DNA of 64,000 bases from Paulownia fortunei (GCA_019321725.1 CM033111.1:1736001-1800000), one strand, 5' to 3'; positions 1 through 13,921 are shown, counted from the first letter of the stretch. Notes: a model not told the origin generated them from the letters alone. Program-made: numbers and translations.

Positions 1-2480
1 TGTGATCCAATTGAGGCATATCTCGCGATTTACCTCTGCAAGGTGTTTGGGGCAAAGGGTCTTAAAGATCCAGAATATAGTTTGACGCAAATTGGAATAC
101 CTGAATTATCAAAAAAAAAAAACTTTATTAAAAAAAAATTATTGTCAATCATAAATATATAATAAAAATATAATATATTTACTATAAGTAATATTAATTA
201 CAATACAAGAAACAAGACTTTGCACGATGACATCAAGATTCGAAGACCCTTCTAATACATATGATCTTTTATTCTAGATATTTATAGGTTAGCCCCCCCC
301 CCCCCCCCCCCAAAACGGTAAAGTGACATTTTCATCATTTAGTGTATTCTAATAATTATCCAGTAATTCCCAACTGGGGGAGCCCCCACTCTTTGATTTA
401 TACTTTATCCAACCTACAATTAATATATTTGTCGATAAATTTGTGGCTCTTCATTGTTGCACATCATACTACCCTACTACACTCAACCCATTTTACTTCT
501 TGTAATAAACTGATAGTCTTTTAGGTTTGTAGATACATTAGCCATTGGCAGTAAATTAGAGAAAAGTGAGTTGGTCAAACATATATATATTGTCAATTGC
601 TAATTAGGGACGTAATTGAGGCGGCTTAGCATTCATATTTAATAATAATCCCACTACTAAAAGTGTATAATTCAAGCTTTAATTGGAACTTTAAACTATA
701 ATTATATTATACGAAGAATTGATGAAAATTGATCATTCATCCCATCATTCATCCCGTGTTTTTGTATATAAACGAAGAATTGATGGCACACCTGATATAC
801 TTAAATTAAGTTGATAATAATAATAGGCATAATTACGGTTCAAGATTTTCTAAAAGTTAAACCATATATCACTACATGTATAAATAATTCGTTAAAATGA
901 TTTATATTGTAATAAATATTAGTTGTTTTTTTGGACAGCTTCAACATAATCTCCAATATAAGACAGTAGATGTTGAATTGGGCAAAATATATGCATGAAT
1001 AGGATGTGGCAAACAACTTTGTAGTTGTTAAAAGCGTGTACGAATTCTCAGAATAAAATATTAAAAATGTATGTTAGCAACTTTGTTGTAAAGAATCCAG
1101 ATTTCTAAAGGGCAAACAAGCTTCTGCTTGTCATGAGAAAACAAATTTAAAATAAATAAATAAATAAAATGGAACCCTTAAATTTATGTTCATCGAACAT
1201 TTTTGGTTGCTTTCATCATCCATTTCTACTCGCATGATAATAGCGATTTTATACAAGAAAATGTAGTCCAAAAGGAAAGAAAATAGAAGAAATGAAATTA
1301 TTATGACGATGATGATAAGGAAAGAAACCTAGGGAAAACGGTAATAATTTTTTTGTCCTTTTTTCCATCTTCATGTTACAAAATAAAACACCTAAGGTCC
1401 CTCGTGAGATACATAGTGTGGCAAGAGCATACTTAGAAAGCATTTTGATTTTATATTTTTCAGGAACTTCTCGTCTCTAGAAAAAAAAATTGATAAAAAA
1501 AATTATAGAAGTGATAATGAAGAAAGTTTCTAAATTAAGTTACTAAAAAATGAAGAAACCTAAAGAATTTTGCTTGCCACTTTTAATTTAAGCCCCTAAA
1601 TTTGTAAAATTGCATTTAGTAAAAAAAAATTGTGCACTCTTTTATACTTTTGAATAATTATTTTTTTTGGCACTCTTTCTTTATCGAAATTTATATAACT
1701 AAAAATTCAAAAATACTATTCATGATTTGATAATTAGAAAACCTGCAATAAAGAAACACAAGAAATGGCAACAATATGGGCGTCTCAATGTATACATCAA
1801 AAGGTATCATTAACGTATTAATGCAATGTAGGGACATCTCACATCACATATTGCTGTTTAGGTCAAACACATAAAACCAAGTCCTTAAACTGTTGCATTT
1901 TAATTCGAAAAATAAATAAATAAATAAGTAAAGCATGGGAATTGACGTACAACACTTATCAACCATTCAAAACATACTTAAATTGATTATTGCTACTTGA
2001 TGGCTATATTCTACGATTTTTTAGTTCACGAATCCAAGATTTCTTGTTATATTAAAAGGAATTTAAAAAGAAAAAAGTTTATATTTGTGGAACATGAGAG
2101 TTGAAACTGAGAAAATATTAGTAATAACATGTTAAGTGGCAATATGAAAATTAATACTAATTATATGTATTTAGTAATAATAATTTTTAGTTTGTTATAA
2201 TAATAATTTTTATAAATTTAATAATAATAAGAATAATATTTGATTTATCACTAACAATAATTGGTGAATATGTATAGTGACAACACAAAATTTATCACAA
2301 ATTATAAAAATATTTTTTATTATTATTATACACTTATTAGTAATTATCAATAGTGATACAATTTAAACACTAAATATTATCTCTATTAAGCTTGTGTCAA
2401 GATAATAGTTATTATTATTTGATATATTATTAATGACAATTTTATAATTATTATATAATATTTTGCTACTAATAAAAAAA

Positions 2481-2491
2481 TTTCTGTAGTG
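2481..2491 (-). mobile_element. Possible CACTA-type transposon terminus
   Basis: Read on the minus strand, this site begins CACTACAGAAA and runs into AT-rich sequence with repeated TTAGTGA/TAGTGATA-like words between about 2250 and 2490. CACTA elements are known for CACTA ends followed by short subterminal repeats. The opposite terminus and a 3-bp target duplication were not found, so this is a suggestion, possibly a decayed non-autonomous copy. Confidence 0.3.
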
Positions 2492-2937
2492 TAGGTAGAT
2501 TAAGAGATGATTTGCTTACACGACAATAAATGTGCAGACAATTTTCTAACAATTATTTTATGTAACAAATTAAAGCCGGACCTAACTAGGATTTATTAGT
2601 GGTCGGTATATCCTTAGCTAGGCTGAATTAAATAGGATATTCCATTTTTAGGGCTTGGTAGTTGAAATCTTGGTAGGACACAATTACTTTACCTCAATAG
2701 GGGTTAAACAACCATGGGAAAGTGGAAATGATGAAACCCACTTCATATATTTTCTATCACGATGTACACCTTAATCGCACCAATATGCATGATCTTTTTA
2801 AATTATTATATTTAATAAATAATATATTGAATATATAAATAATGGATAAATATTTTAATAAATAATATATAATATGTAATATATATGGATAGAAAGTTTT
2901 TCGTGAGATTAAAGTATCCAAATTAGAGCATCACCCA

Positions 2938-3133
2938 TTTGATTTCATTTTTAAGAAGAATCTTTTTATTTTTTAATATTTGAAAATAAGAAAATACATT
3001 TGTTTTATTCATTTTTATCATAAATACTATTTATTTATTTATTTAAAATTTATTTTCAAACTAACCTAATAAAAATATTTTTCAACCCTAGAAATTGTGA
3101 AAATATGAAAATGAGTTTGAAAATGAAACCAAA
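2938..3133. mobile_element. MITE-like element, copy 1
   Basis: An AT-rich segment of about 196 bp is bounded by imperfect inverted repeats. The left end reads TTTGATTTCATTTTTAA and the right end, on the opposite strand, TTTGGTTTCATTTTCAA. The same end sequence recurs in two other places in the window (3519-3880 and 53194-53534), which supports a transposable family. No protein is encoded. A target-site duplication could not be fixed with confidence, so the superfamily is left open. Confidence 0.5.
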
Positions 3134-3518
3134 CATCTACAAGTTTTTTCCTAGTTTTGGTTTTGCTTTTATTTTATTACTAAGATGAGATAGTTTTAGA
3201 TAGTCATGACATTTAAGCTTATGAAATCGACAACAAAATAAAGTTTGAGTGTAAATAAAAAAAAAACAAAAATACAATTTATCTAATTTTATTTAATCAG
3301 TAAATTTATTTCTAGACCAAAACCTGATTAATAAGAGCAGAACCTTAATGAAAAGGTCTAACAATCTTCATAATGCACAAGTAAAATATATTATTTATCG
3401 AATTATTTTCTTTTTACTAATTGTTAGGTTACAATAGTCCAACTAAATTAAGAATGCTTGTGCATAAATTTTGTTCACCAAAGTCAAGAAGCATACAATT
3501 GTGAAATTATAGGTGGCC

Positions 3519-3880
3519 TTCATTTTCATTTTCAAAAGGTATTTTTTTTAATTTTTATTACTTGAAATTTTAAAAATACATGTATTTTATTTATTTTTAT
3601 AAAAAATATAACACATTTTTATTTTTAAAATTTATTTTAAACCTTCTAATATTTTACGTATTTTCATATATAATTAAAATTTACAAATTTAATTTTAAAA
3701 TTATTAATATTTCATATTTTTTATATAAAAAATATTATATAATAAATATATTTTTATTTTCATACCTATGGCCAACATAAAATACAGTTAATTCAACTAT
3801 ACTTTGTCTTTACACAACAATTTAATAAAATTATTTTCAATTGGGAAACATAAAAATTAGTTTGAGAATGAAACAAAGAA
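3519..3880. mobile_element. MITE-like element, copy 2
   Basis: This AT-rich segment has a left end TTCATTTTCATTTTCAA and a right end that reads TTTGTTTCATTCTCAAAC on the opposite strand. The interior is almost pure A/T with poly-A and poly-T runs and no meaningful frame. End similarity to the elements at 2938-3133 and 53194-53534 is the main evidence. The exact borders are uncertain by several bases. Confidence 0.4.
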
Positions 3881-4096
3881 GCTCTTGGAAATCAAAATTT
3901 TACTCACTAAAAAATAATAGGAGCAGTAATTTTCAACATCACTTTCAGTGTTCACAAGAGTCAACGACGCAGAAGCCCAGAGTTGAATATTAAACTCTAA
4001 TTTATCAAAATCGAGATACTTTTTAATAATCCACACCAAAAGATCTACATCTCAATCTCCTTATTATCTGATTGATTTCATAGCACACGTTTGCAC

Positions 4097-4097
<1 letters not shown>

Positions 4098-4129
<32 letters not shown>
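4098..4129. repeat. (CT)n microsatellite upstream of the KUP gene
   Basis: A CT dinucleotide run lies about 520 bp before the chosen start codon. CT-rich tracts are common in plant core promoters and leaders, so it may sit in the promoter or 5' untranslated region of the downstream potassium transporter. That role is inferred from position only. Confidence 0.8.
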
Positions 4130-4131
<2 letters not shown>

Positions 4132-4645
4132 AAAACACAATGCCTCGCATAGGGGAATAGCATTTGCCTACGCGTTGTTCACCCTCAAGAAATAAACTCC
4201 ACTCCAACAAACAAAAACCATTGAGAAAGAAACGTGAAAAACCACCTATTATTGACATAAACCATATCCCACGTTCCTCCAAGAAAATACATTATAGAAC
4301 AATCTTTTCAGTGTCACAAGCAAAATATTCTAAAGTTTTTATGCTCTGATTCCAAGTGCCGAGCTTTCTTTATCAGTTTTTTTATTGTCGCAGCACTTCT
4401 CTGTGGTTCTTTTTTCTTGTTTGCTCTTTCTTTCTCTGGAGGTTGTTGAACTGCTGTGTGTGGCACATTTAGGTACTATCCAAATAAAATATCCATTTTC
4501 TTGGTATTTATAATTTGGTGCGCGTGTCAGTATGTGTTTTCTTGAAAGTTCTTTACTGGGGTGGGTTGTTTGGCAAATGGGTCATGGTTAAAATTCTTGA
4601 ATTTGCAGTGGAAATGGTTTTCTTGAGTTTCTGAGAGCGTTTTCA

Positions 4646-7600
4646 ATGGATCTTGGAAGTGGGATTTATCAGAATCAATTAAAGGTGAGTTCTTCCTGTG
4701 AGTGTGAGTTGCGTGTGCTTTTCTAAAGTTGTAACCTTTGAAGGATTTTAACATATTTCATTTTGGGGTTTTTTCTTTCTGATTGGATATTTTTTTGGAG
4801 GTTTGCAGAAAGAGTCTTGGAGAACAATACTGACATTGGCTTATCAGAGTTTGGGAGTTGTATATGGGGATTTGAGTACATCACCATTGTATGTCTACAA
4901 GAGTACTTTTGCAGAAGACATTGAGCACTCTGAGACCAATGAAGAAATCTATGGAGTTCTGTCCCTTGTGTTTTGGACATTAACTTTGGTTCCTCTTTTG
5001 AAGTATGTATTCATTGTGCTGAGAGCTGATGACAATGGTGAAGGAGGCACATTTGCATTATATTCACTCTTATGTAGACATGCCAAAGTAAATTCATTGC
5101 CTAGTTGCCAGTTGGCAGATGAGGACTTGTCAACTTACAAGAAGGATATTACAAGTCCTGCACCATCAACTTTTGGGGCAAGGCTGAAATCTACTCTGGA
5201 AAGATACAGAGTGTTACAAAGATTTCTGCTTGTATTGGCTCTGCTCGGTGCTTGTATGGTGATTGGAGATGGTATATTGACTCCAGCAATTTCGGGTATG
5301 CCTCTTATTTCATGTTATTGTTCGTCAAAACTCAAAATCTTAGTTAGTTTCTATTAGGTTAAAGTTTTTGGCCTTTTGTGCAGTTTTTTCTGCTGTTTCT
5401 GGTGTCGAAGTTGCCATGGCAAAAGAGCATCGCAAATGTGAGATCTCAATTTCCCTCTCTTAATTGTTCTAATGCATAGTTTTTGGCTTGTCATATTTGT
5501 TGAATTTCATCGAGTAAATCGTAGCTAAATAATTTTCATGCATCAGGTAAAAAATTGATTTTGTCATAGATTGAAGAAATCACTGGGGATTCAATAGTAA
5601 ATATATACGTTGTAATTTCTTAGTGATAGTTGGATATCACCATGCTGTTATGCCTACAGTATGTCTTTACTCATTAACAACTAAACAAATTAAAACAACG
5701 TTCTCAAAATATTCTGGTTTTCTATGCAGCCAAAAGCTGGTAGTTTTCTTTCACTGTTTAAGACACAATTTAAATAAAAAGTCTGTAATTATACACTGAA
5801 AGTCCAAAAGTTATTAGAATAAATTGATGCTTACATTTGTGTTCTAAAAGTTGAATTATTAAATTTGTTGAAAGCTTAAATTCTTTATTTCAGAATATGT
5901 TTTCCTTCAATCTTTTTCTTCTGGGAATTGCGTGATGTGATTTGTGCCTGTCTAGAGTAGTGTAATCTTCTATCACTGTATGTTTGTCCAAAACAATTGT
6001 TCAAAAGAATTGCAAACATGATTGAGACTGACAATCTAGAGGTTTTTCAAACCTGGACTGGAGGAACTGCTTTTATTATAATTATGAATGGTGTAAAGCT
6101 TTCTATATTGGGATCAGAATCTGGATGTTGTATACAATGAGCTTTGCTTGTGAAAGCAGTATTGTCTTTTATTATTCTTTTATCATCATTTTTTCTTTTG
6201 ATACAGTGAGATACTTCAATAAGCGTTGCTAAATGATTAGCATCATTTCATTCTCCATAGGTTTACAGTTCCATTTAAATCTAGAAAAGATTATTTTCTC
6301 CTCAAAAGCTCTGAATTTGTATTATACAGTGTTTTGAAACATATTCTGGATATGGTTGAATTAATGTGTGGAAAAGTTCATGGGAAGATTGAGCTATAGG
6401 TTACCTGTTGACAAGATGGTGAAAATTTAAATGCAGAAAGGATTTGGACGTGTGATTATAATACCATACTCCTAAACGGAAATTAGCATGCTTACTCACT
6501 ATATGATTATCTTTTTTGGTATGGAAAAAAAAATATCATGCATATCCAACTGTATGAAATATTTGTATAGTCTATTTTTGTTGTTACAAATGCTTTGCCT
6601 GTCTTATTCAAACAGAATAGAGAGAATCTGAATTATTATTATGCAAGACAAAACCAAAGACTAAGTAATGCAACTCTCGGCAAATAATTTTAGTATACAC
6701 AAAAACCACTTGAAGCGAGTTTAGTAAGGTTCCGAGCACCCAATTCTTCTCAGTATAAGCAAAACTTCTCCAAATGGTACCCTTTACATGCTTCCACTAT
6801 GTAATGGTATCATGGACCAATTTAAGTGCTTTATGATTTGTTTTCCTCTTTTCCACGCAGACCTGCAGTGGCAGATATAGCCAAATCTTTCTCCTGGTTT
6901 TCTCCCTTGACCATAATGCCATTGTCACGTTACAACACTTAAATGGAAAAAACTTCAGGATAATATAGTATGCACACGAGAAGAACTATTGGTCAGTTGG
7001 TTATTCTGTTGTTGGACATAAATATCCTGTATTTCTGCAGCCCACTTCTTTAGCTTTTGTGCTGTAACTAATCTATTATGTTAAGCCAGTCTAGTGATGA
7101 AAGCTAATCTTGGTACAACTTTTGAGAACCAGTTTAGCTATTGACAATGAACCAATGTATATCTGTTTTAATAAAAATCTAAGCACCTTCCTGTATAAAT
7201 TCCATTTTGCAGCCAATTAACACCATGAAGTTTTCCTTCAGTAGGCACTGGTGCTATAAGCCCTGTATTGATTCGCTGAACTTAGCTGCTCACCTGCTCC
7301 CGTGGGCTGCCAATGGCACAACTGATAAGAGCATTCTACTTAGCGTCGATATTGGGAGTGAATTTCTTAACCGGCCCCAAGAAAATTTTGAAGTGCGTCA
7401 AAGGGACCAAATCAATTTATTGGATTTTTCAGTGTAGTGGCCTAGCATATTTAATATGAAATGAGATCATCAGAAAACTGCATGGATAAGAGGACTGGTG
7501 TACGTAAAACTGTGCCTATGAGATGTTTAATCTTTAGGAACACCATAACAGATTGATACTTATATGTTGTTAACTCTTTACAAACATCATGGTAGCAGTG

Positions 7601-10600
7601 GTAGTTTTTGGACTATTTGAGTGCTCACATAGCAAGCTCTTTCTGAATATATTAACCTCAGCTTTTCTTATCATATTTTGTTTATGTTTCTTAGATATAT
7701 TTGTTTGTTTCGCTCAGAAAATACTGGTTGACGCATTCATGTTCTACCTGAAATGCTATAATCTTGCAGATGTAGAAGTACCAGTTGCTTGTATCATACT
7801 GATAGCCTTGTTTGCCCTTCAACATTATGGCACCCACAGGGTTGGATTCTTGTTTGCACCTGTGGTCATAACATGGCTTTTGTGCATCAGTGCTATTGGT
7901 CTGTATAATATTTTCCACTGGAATCCTCATGTGTATCAAGCTCTATCTCCGTACTACATTTACAGATTTCTAAAGAAAACTCAAAGAGAAGGTTGGATGT
8001 CCTTGGGAGGAATTCTACTGTGCATAACAGGCAAGTAGAAGTACTTGAGATGTGCAAGGAGTCGGTTTATCTACTGCTGCAAACAATAGTCTTTTTATTT
8101 TCTTTACAAGATTCTATAACATGTGATTTAATTATTCCAGGTTCAGAAGCAATGTTTGCTGATCTTGGGCACTTTTCCCAATTGTCGATAAAGGTTTATC
8201 ACCCTATTCATTTGTCTGATTACCTGGCAGTTTTTCTCATCTGATTTTTTGAGTTACACATGTTTTGTATTTTGCGTTTTGCAGTCATTATTATGATTAT
8301 GATCACTACCCTTCAATTTGTATGGTTCATATATCTGATTGCATGTTTATGAATTAAGGTGGTGGTTTTGTTAGTTGCCTTGTTTTAAACTGCAGTTTCT
8401 GCATATACTTGTCCTCAGTGCAAAGTCCAAATTTCTAATCCTTTTTTTGTTTGGTTGGTTGCAGTTCAAAGCAAGTACCTCTATAACAAACCCGTACAAC
8501 TGACTGCTGATAAATTATACAATTGAAATTTTATAGTAGAACCTTACTTAGTATGCCCTAAATGAACGATTTTTTTTTTCTGTAGTTCATATGTAGGCTT
8601 TGTTAGAGATGTCTTATTTGGTGCTCTCTCAACATTGCACAAGATCATCTGATTATCACTATCTTATTGATTTTACCATACAAAAAGTGAAAACCAACAG
8701 TTCAGGGTAACTATTATTTTCTTAGCTGTCACCAGAAGTAATTGGTGAAATGGTAATGAATCTTGATAGGATCCTCACGTCACTGGGAGGATATACAGTT
8801 TGTAATTTTTTCTTTTCTTGTTGGGTTGGGGGTGGGGGCCTTATGGAGGTACTTTCTAAGTTTGTATCTTGCTAAAAATTTTGAACTGAAGAAGTCTAAT
8901 TTTCTTAGGGATTCTTCACAATTTTACATCTATCGTTGTTGATTCAACCTAAATCCGTATTCTAAGCTTATGCTTTGTCACTGTATTGTCCTTCTAAACT
9001 TCGTTGTCCAAAACCATTGCATTTTGACAAAAAGAAGTCAATGTCATTGTCTAGTCGTCAGTCCAAATTTTTCTAAGTTTCATATGGAAAGGCTTCATTA
9101 TGAGAGGTATAGATGGATCCTGGTTACATGTTGCTTTCATTGTGTTTTTATCTAATGGATGCTGCTCATGTGCAAGAACGTCACTTTAGTAAATGAAGAT
9201 GTTTTTTTATTGCCATGTGATATATCATGAGAAAGGAATAAAATGTCCTCTTGCAGCTAGACAAAACCATGTGAGGTATGTAGGGGGCATAAATTAAAAG
9301 AGAGAACTGGTCCCTTCCCCTGTCTCAGTGAAAACAGAGTTGACCTTTCTGCAGAGAAGCATATACCTCCCTATGGCCATATTCTTATATGAAGAGAAAC
9401 TTCTCTAAGTTTATTAGCATCTTACTGTAGTCAACTTTCTGTACTCTCCTTTTGTCTAAGTTAGAACTATAGTCAGAGTGCTCGTATTGTTATATATATA
9501 GTTGTAACTAGATTCAAGCAAGAGTGACTTTTACTTGGGTCAAAATGCTGAGGCTAATTTTTGCAAGTGAGACTGTAATGATTCATGTTTTAATGCTTTC
9601 AAAGTGTGTTTTGCCTAACATACTCCCATCATGGATTTGTAGATAGCCTTCACATCTTTTGTTTATCCATCACTGGTCCTTGCATATATGGGGCAAGCTG
9701 CTTACCTTTCTAAGCATCATGATATTCAAAGTGATTATCGGGTCGGATTTTACGTCTCTGTACCTGGTAATCATCTTTAGCTGAAGCTCTTTAAAGTAGA
9801 AGAGTATTCATGATATAAGTTCCACTAATGAGATATAATCTTGTATTCTTGTTTTAGAGAAATTGAGGTGGCCAGTTCTGGTGATTGCAATCCTTGCTGC
9901 AGTGGTTGGAAGCCAAGCCATTATTACTGGAACTTTTTCTATCATAAAGCAGTGCTCTGCCCTAGGGTGCTTTCCAAGAGTAAAAATAGTTCACACATCA
10001 TCAAAAATTCATGGGCAGATATACATCCCTGAAATCAACTGGATTTTGATGCTCCTATGTCTGGCTGTCACTATTGGTTTCAGAGACACCAGACGCATGG
10101 GCAATGCTTCAGGTAAGACTTAAGTCACGTCACATTTAGAAGTAAACAATTTTTAACATCCGAAATTTTCAGTAATCTCTTTTATCTATTAAAGAAATGG
10201 GTAAAAAATGCCTCATAATTGTCTTAGCTTCGGAATATTAATTTGGATGATTTTTCCATTTTGCGTCGATCCGTAACTAGTTAACACAAAACCATCTCTA
10301 CTGATCGCAATTATTTTAGCGTCCTAGCTAACAAAAATTTGTTGTTTTAATCTAATCAGGTCTGGCAGTTATAACTGTGATGCTGGTTACGACTTGCTTG
10401 ATGTCTCTTGTTATTGTTATATGCTGGCACCAGAGTGTCCTCCTGGCAATTTTCTTCGTCTTATTTTTTGGGACAATAGAAGCCCTATATTTCTCTGCTT
10501 CTCTAATCAAATTTCTGGAAGGAGCCTGGGTGCCCATTGCCCTTTCATTCGTCTTCATGATAGTGATGTGTGTCTGGCACTATGGGACACTGAAAACGTA

Positions 10601-11420
10601 TGAGTTTGATGTTCAAAATAAGGTCTCTGTTGACTGGCTCCTTGGACTGGGTCCTAGTTTGGGCATTGTACGGGTTCGTGGCATTGGCCTCATACACACA
10701 GAACTTGTATCTGGAATCCCAGCAATCTTCTCCCATTTTGTCACCAATCTTCCAGCCTTCCACCAGGTCCTTGTTTTCCTTTGTGTTAAATCCGTCCCTG
10801 TTCCACATGTTGAACATGAAGAACGGTTTCTTGTGGGACATATTGGTCCAAGAGACTACCGTATGTACAGATGCATTGTCCGCTATGGTTATCGTGATGC
10901 TCATAAGGATGACTTACAATTCGAGAATGATCTTGTATGTAGTATAGCAGAGTTTATAAGGACTGGAAAGGCAGGTCTAAATGATGCAGACAAAGATTCA
11001 GCAAAGCAAAGTGAAGAAATGATTGTAGTTGGAACACCCTCAACTCATCTGGATGGGATTCAATTGTGTGAGGACGATGGGGCACATCCCGAAATGCCTG
11101 GCACATCAGAGCTCAGAGAAATACGGTCTCCACCAGCAATTAAGACCAGGAAACGGGTGCGGTTTGTCATTCCAGAGAGCCCGAAGATTGACAAAGGTGC
11201 CCGTGAGGAGCTACGGGAACTAATGGAAGCTAGGGAAGCCGGCATAGCCTACATTTTGGGACACTCGTATATAAGAGCAAAGCAAGGATCAAGTTTAATA
11301 AAGAAGATGGTCATAAATTTTGGGTATGATTTTTTGAGAAGGAACTGTAGGGCTCCTACCTATGCTTTGAGTGTGCCTCATGCTTCAACATTGGAAGTGG
11401 GAATGGTGTACCACATTTGA
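4646..11420 (+). CDS. KUP/HAK/KT potassium transporter, KUP6/KUP8 type
   Basis: Encodes a multi-pass K+ transporter of the KUP/HAK/KT family, known for moving potassium across plasma or vacuolar membrane in turgor and growth control. Coding exons: 4646-4684, 4809-5295, 5384-5437, 7770-8030, 8141-8193, 9643-9766, 9858-10112 and 10360-11420. They join in frame to 777 residues, close to the family norm of about 780. The family signature [13 protein letters not shown] is at residues 29-41, followed by hydrophobic helices, [23 protein letters not shown] and the long hydrophilic C-terminal tail. N-terminal and loop wording is nearest to Arabidopsis KUP6/KUP8 as remembered. The start is the ATG in a short first exon ending AAG|GTGAGT, as in that clade. 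The fourth intron uses a GC donor. Intron 3 is 2.3 kb and intron 5 is 1.4 kb. Paralogue identity is less sure than family. Confidence 0.95.
8031..8140 (+). other. GC-AG intron in the KUP gene
   Basis: The exon ending at 8030 is followed by GCAAGT instead of a GT donor, and the next exon starts after ATTCCAG at 8141. Only this junction keeps the conserved wording [15 protein letters not shown] in frame. CAG|GCAAGT is the strong-context form typical of the roughly 1% of plant introns with GC donors, so this is unlikely to be a sequencing error. Confidence 0.85.
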
Positions 11421-13753
11421 TCTTGGTTGTAAAAGGAGATGTTTGAAGTGTTTTGTACATGTGTTTTGTAATTGTAAGAAAATAGATAAAATTTTACAGA
11501 TGTTGCTGGTAACTGAGAATAAGTTAGCCAAAATACATCTAGTGAATAGTTGGCATCGAGCTCAGCCTAGTGACCCCATGATAGTTCTTGATGGAAATGG
11601 AAAATCTATGAAGAACTAATGAATTAAGGATCAAATCTTTCCCACGAGTTCCCAAGCCAACCAGGGTTGTAATCCAAATTAAATACAATGTGCGAAAGGT
11701 TCATAGGCATAAACAAATTCAAAGAAAAGCCCAAGAAGGTTAAATCCCAATACTAGAATGAAGTATCTTAACTGGGCTTTGGTATTTTCTACATTGTAAG
11801 TATGGATGGATTCTAACTTGTTTTAAATGGATTATTGTTAAGTAATGAGATAACAAACTGATATAAACAAAAATTCAGTGAAACTCGGATCCATGACTTC
11901 ACCCTGGTAAAGTTTTGAAATCTCAATTTTAACCTCTACGAAAATTGTATCTATACAATATTTTCTTTTAAAACTAAATAAAAAAAATATTCTTTTAAAT
12001 AAATGATCAACGTGGGAATGGGGACTCGCACACATTTTCAATTTAAATTGTTTTAATCACATGAAACTAATATAGTAGCATAAATCAAATAACAAAAGAC
12101 ATAAATGTTCATTACACATCACATTGATGGAAAATTAGCACACCATAAAACAAAAAAAAATTAGATGTCACAAATCAATTCAGATATTTATAAAACAATA
12201 TCTCGTGAAAATAAATAAAAGATAAAAATTGATGTTGCCACATCAATTTTTCAACAAGGACAGAAATGATTTGAATTTGAACAACCACAACCACTACTTT
12301 GTTGAAAATGGGAAAAAAAGCAGCCGTACAAATATCAGGCAATTGACAGTTAATGAGGTCAATAAACTCGGCTCTGGATTTACAAACAATTATTGTTAAT
12401 TATTAGTATACAAGAATAAAGCCCATTTCAATTTCCAACCAACCAAATCTTCAAAAGTGGAAATTGCCAATATCACATGTGAGATGGGACTTTATTTTGT
12501 CACACCATCCTTTTATCAAGAAAAATTTCAGTTCAAAAAGTATAATTTAGAGTTAATTAGTAGCTACTTAGCATAGTTATTAATTTATCATCTCTGAATC
12601 TCCAAATTACAAAGATCGGAATCCCTACCCAATCCCACCAACAGTTTTTGGATGCAAATATTGACTCGAACCTTAAATTCTCCGATCAAATTCAGTATTT
12701 TTGTGGTATTTTACTAAATAAATATATCTTATTTTAGGTTAAATCAGAATTTTGTATGCTGCTTTTATCAAATTTTATTGTAATAGTAACAAAAGCATCA
12801 TGAGATTCAATTAAAATTTTGTTATCAACGCCATCAACTATTTCTACTCTGTTATAACAAGTTGTTACAAATACAATTTTAGTGTGAGAACGATTTGTCA
12901 TGAAATAAATACATTCTTTATAAAATCTAACAAAATAATGACTATTAAAATTTTGAAAAGATCGTAACAATTAAATAGAACTGAAAAGAATAAGAGAAGA
13001 AAGAGAAAATTTGATTTGTTTGTTGTTGTTTTGTAATGTTTTGGAGAATATACTGTGAGGAAATGTATTAGAAAAATGAAGTATGTTTTTTTTTTTTAAA
13101 TAGTTGATGTGTTGTACTTCTGGAGAAAGTTCTATTTAATTTTATTTTTGAAAAATATATTTTATTCTAAATATCTTTTTATGTAAATTTTTATCTAAAT
13201 AATGATGTTACATTAAAATTTTATATTAATATATGCTGTTATTATATTAGTATATTAATTAAATAATATATTTATTTAAAAAAATGATCACAAGAATGTA
13301 AATATATATATTTATTGGTATAATTGTTTAAATATACATAAATGTATAATAATACAACATATGTATATGTGTATAGAAATAATTAATTTTCTTAAAAATA
13401 TTTTCGAAGAAGAGCAAAAGGTATATTTTGAAAAATAAATTTAAATATTTTACTTCATGGGTGAATGAAAACGTGCCCAGAACCACCAAACATAGCCCCC
13501 TGTTTGGGAAAATGGGAAATGGGAACAGGCGATTGGAACATTCCACTTTTATAAAATGTAAAAATAAATAAATAAATAAATAAATATATCTATGAGTGGG
13601 CCCCAGAAGTGGGTTGTGGATAGGGACGAAGCCCAAACCCCTCAATCAAAACTCAGAAAACATCAGCCCACACGCCATCTTGTTCCAGAACCTGCCGCAA
13701 TATACGGCCTTTCCGGATAAAGTAGGTCCCACCATGCAAATTGCATGTCTGAG

Positions 13754-13921
13754 CACGTGCCCTTCACGTGGCTCAGCCCCAGGCTCTCTTATGTAGTGGA
13801 GTGTCATGGTTGGCTGGGAGTTATCGTGGGTCCACCTCTTTGTCGACGTGGTTGTATTCGATTGGATCTACGCGCGTGCAGGTGGGTCCGAGGGATTGGG
13901 TCGACCGAATTATTACACGTG
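13754..13921. promoter_or_regulatory. Cluster of ACGT-core (G-box/ABRE-like) motifs
   Basis: Within about 170 bp there are CACGTG at 13754-13759, CACGTGGC at 13765-13772, GACGTGG at 13845-13851 and CACGTG at 13916-13921. These match the ACGT-core sites bound by plant bZIP and bHLH factors. The block is clearly richer in GC than its surroundings, and a 13-bp palindrome with an ATGCAA arm lies just before it. No gene start follows on either strand, so it may be an enhancer, an orphan promoter or the remains of an inserted fragment. Confidence 0.4.

Larger units (their letters stand above)
1..4645. other. Gene-free AT-rich spacer and KUP upstream region
   Basis: No supportable gene is seen. The stretch holds a poly-C run at 293-312, long poly-A/T tracts, two MITE-like AT-rich elements (2938-3133 and 3519-3880), a CACTA-like end near 2481-2491, and a (CT)n tract at 4098-4129. 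Open frames here are short, of low complexity, and match nothing recognised. The last several hundred bases before 4646 should contain the promoter and leader of the potassium transporter gene. A leader intron could exist but cannot be placed from sequence alone. Confidence 0.6.

Noticed and set aside
1..168. Open plus-strand frame at the left edge
   Set aside because: It is open from the first base but only about 55 codons long, ends in poly-A-driven lysines and resembles no protein I recognise. The reverse strand shows an acceptor-like TTGCAG, but no continuing frame.
4064..4349. Overlapping frames around the CT repeat
   Set aside because: They exist because the dinucleotide run has no stops in some frames. 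There is no protein-like composition.
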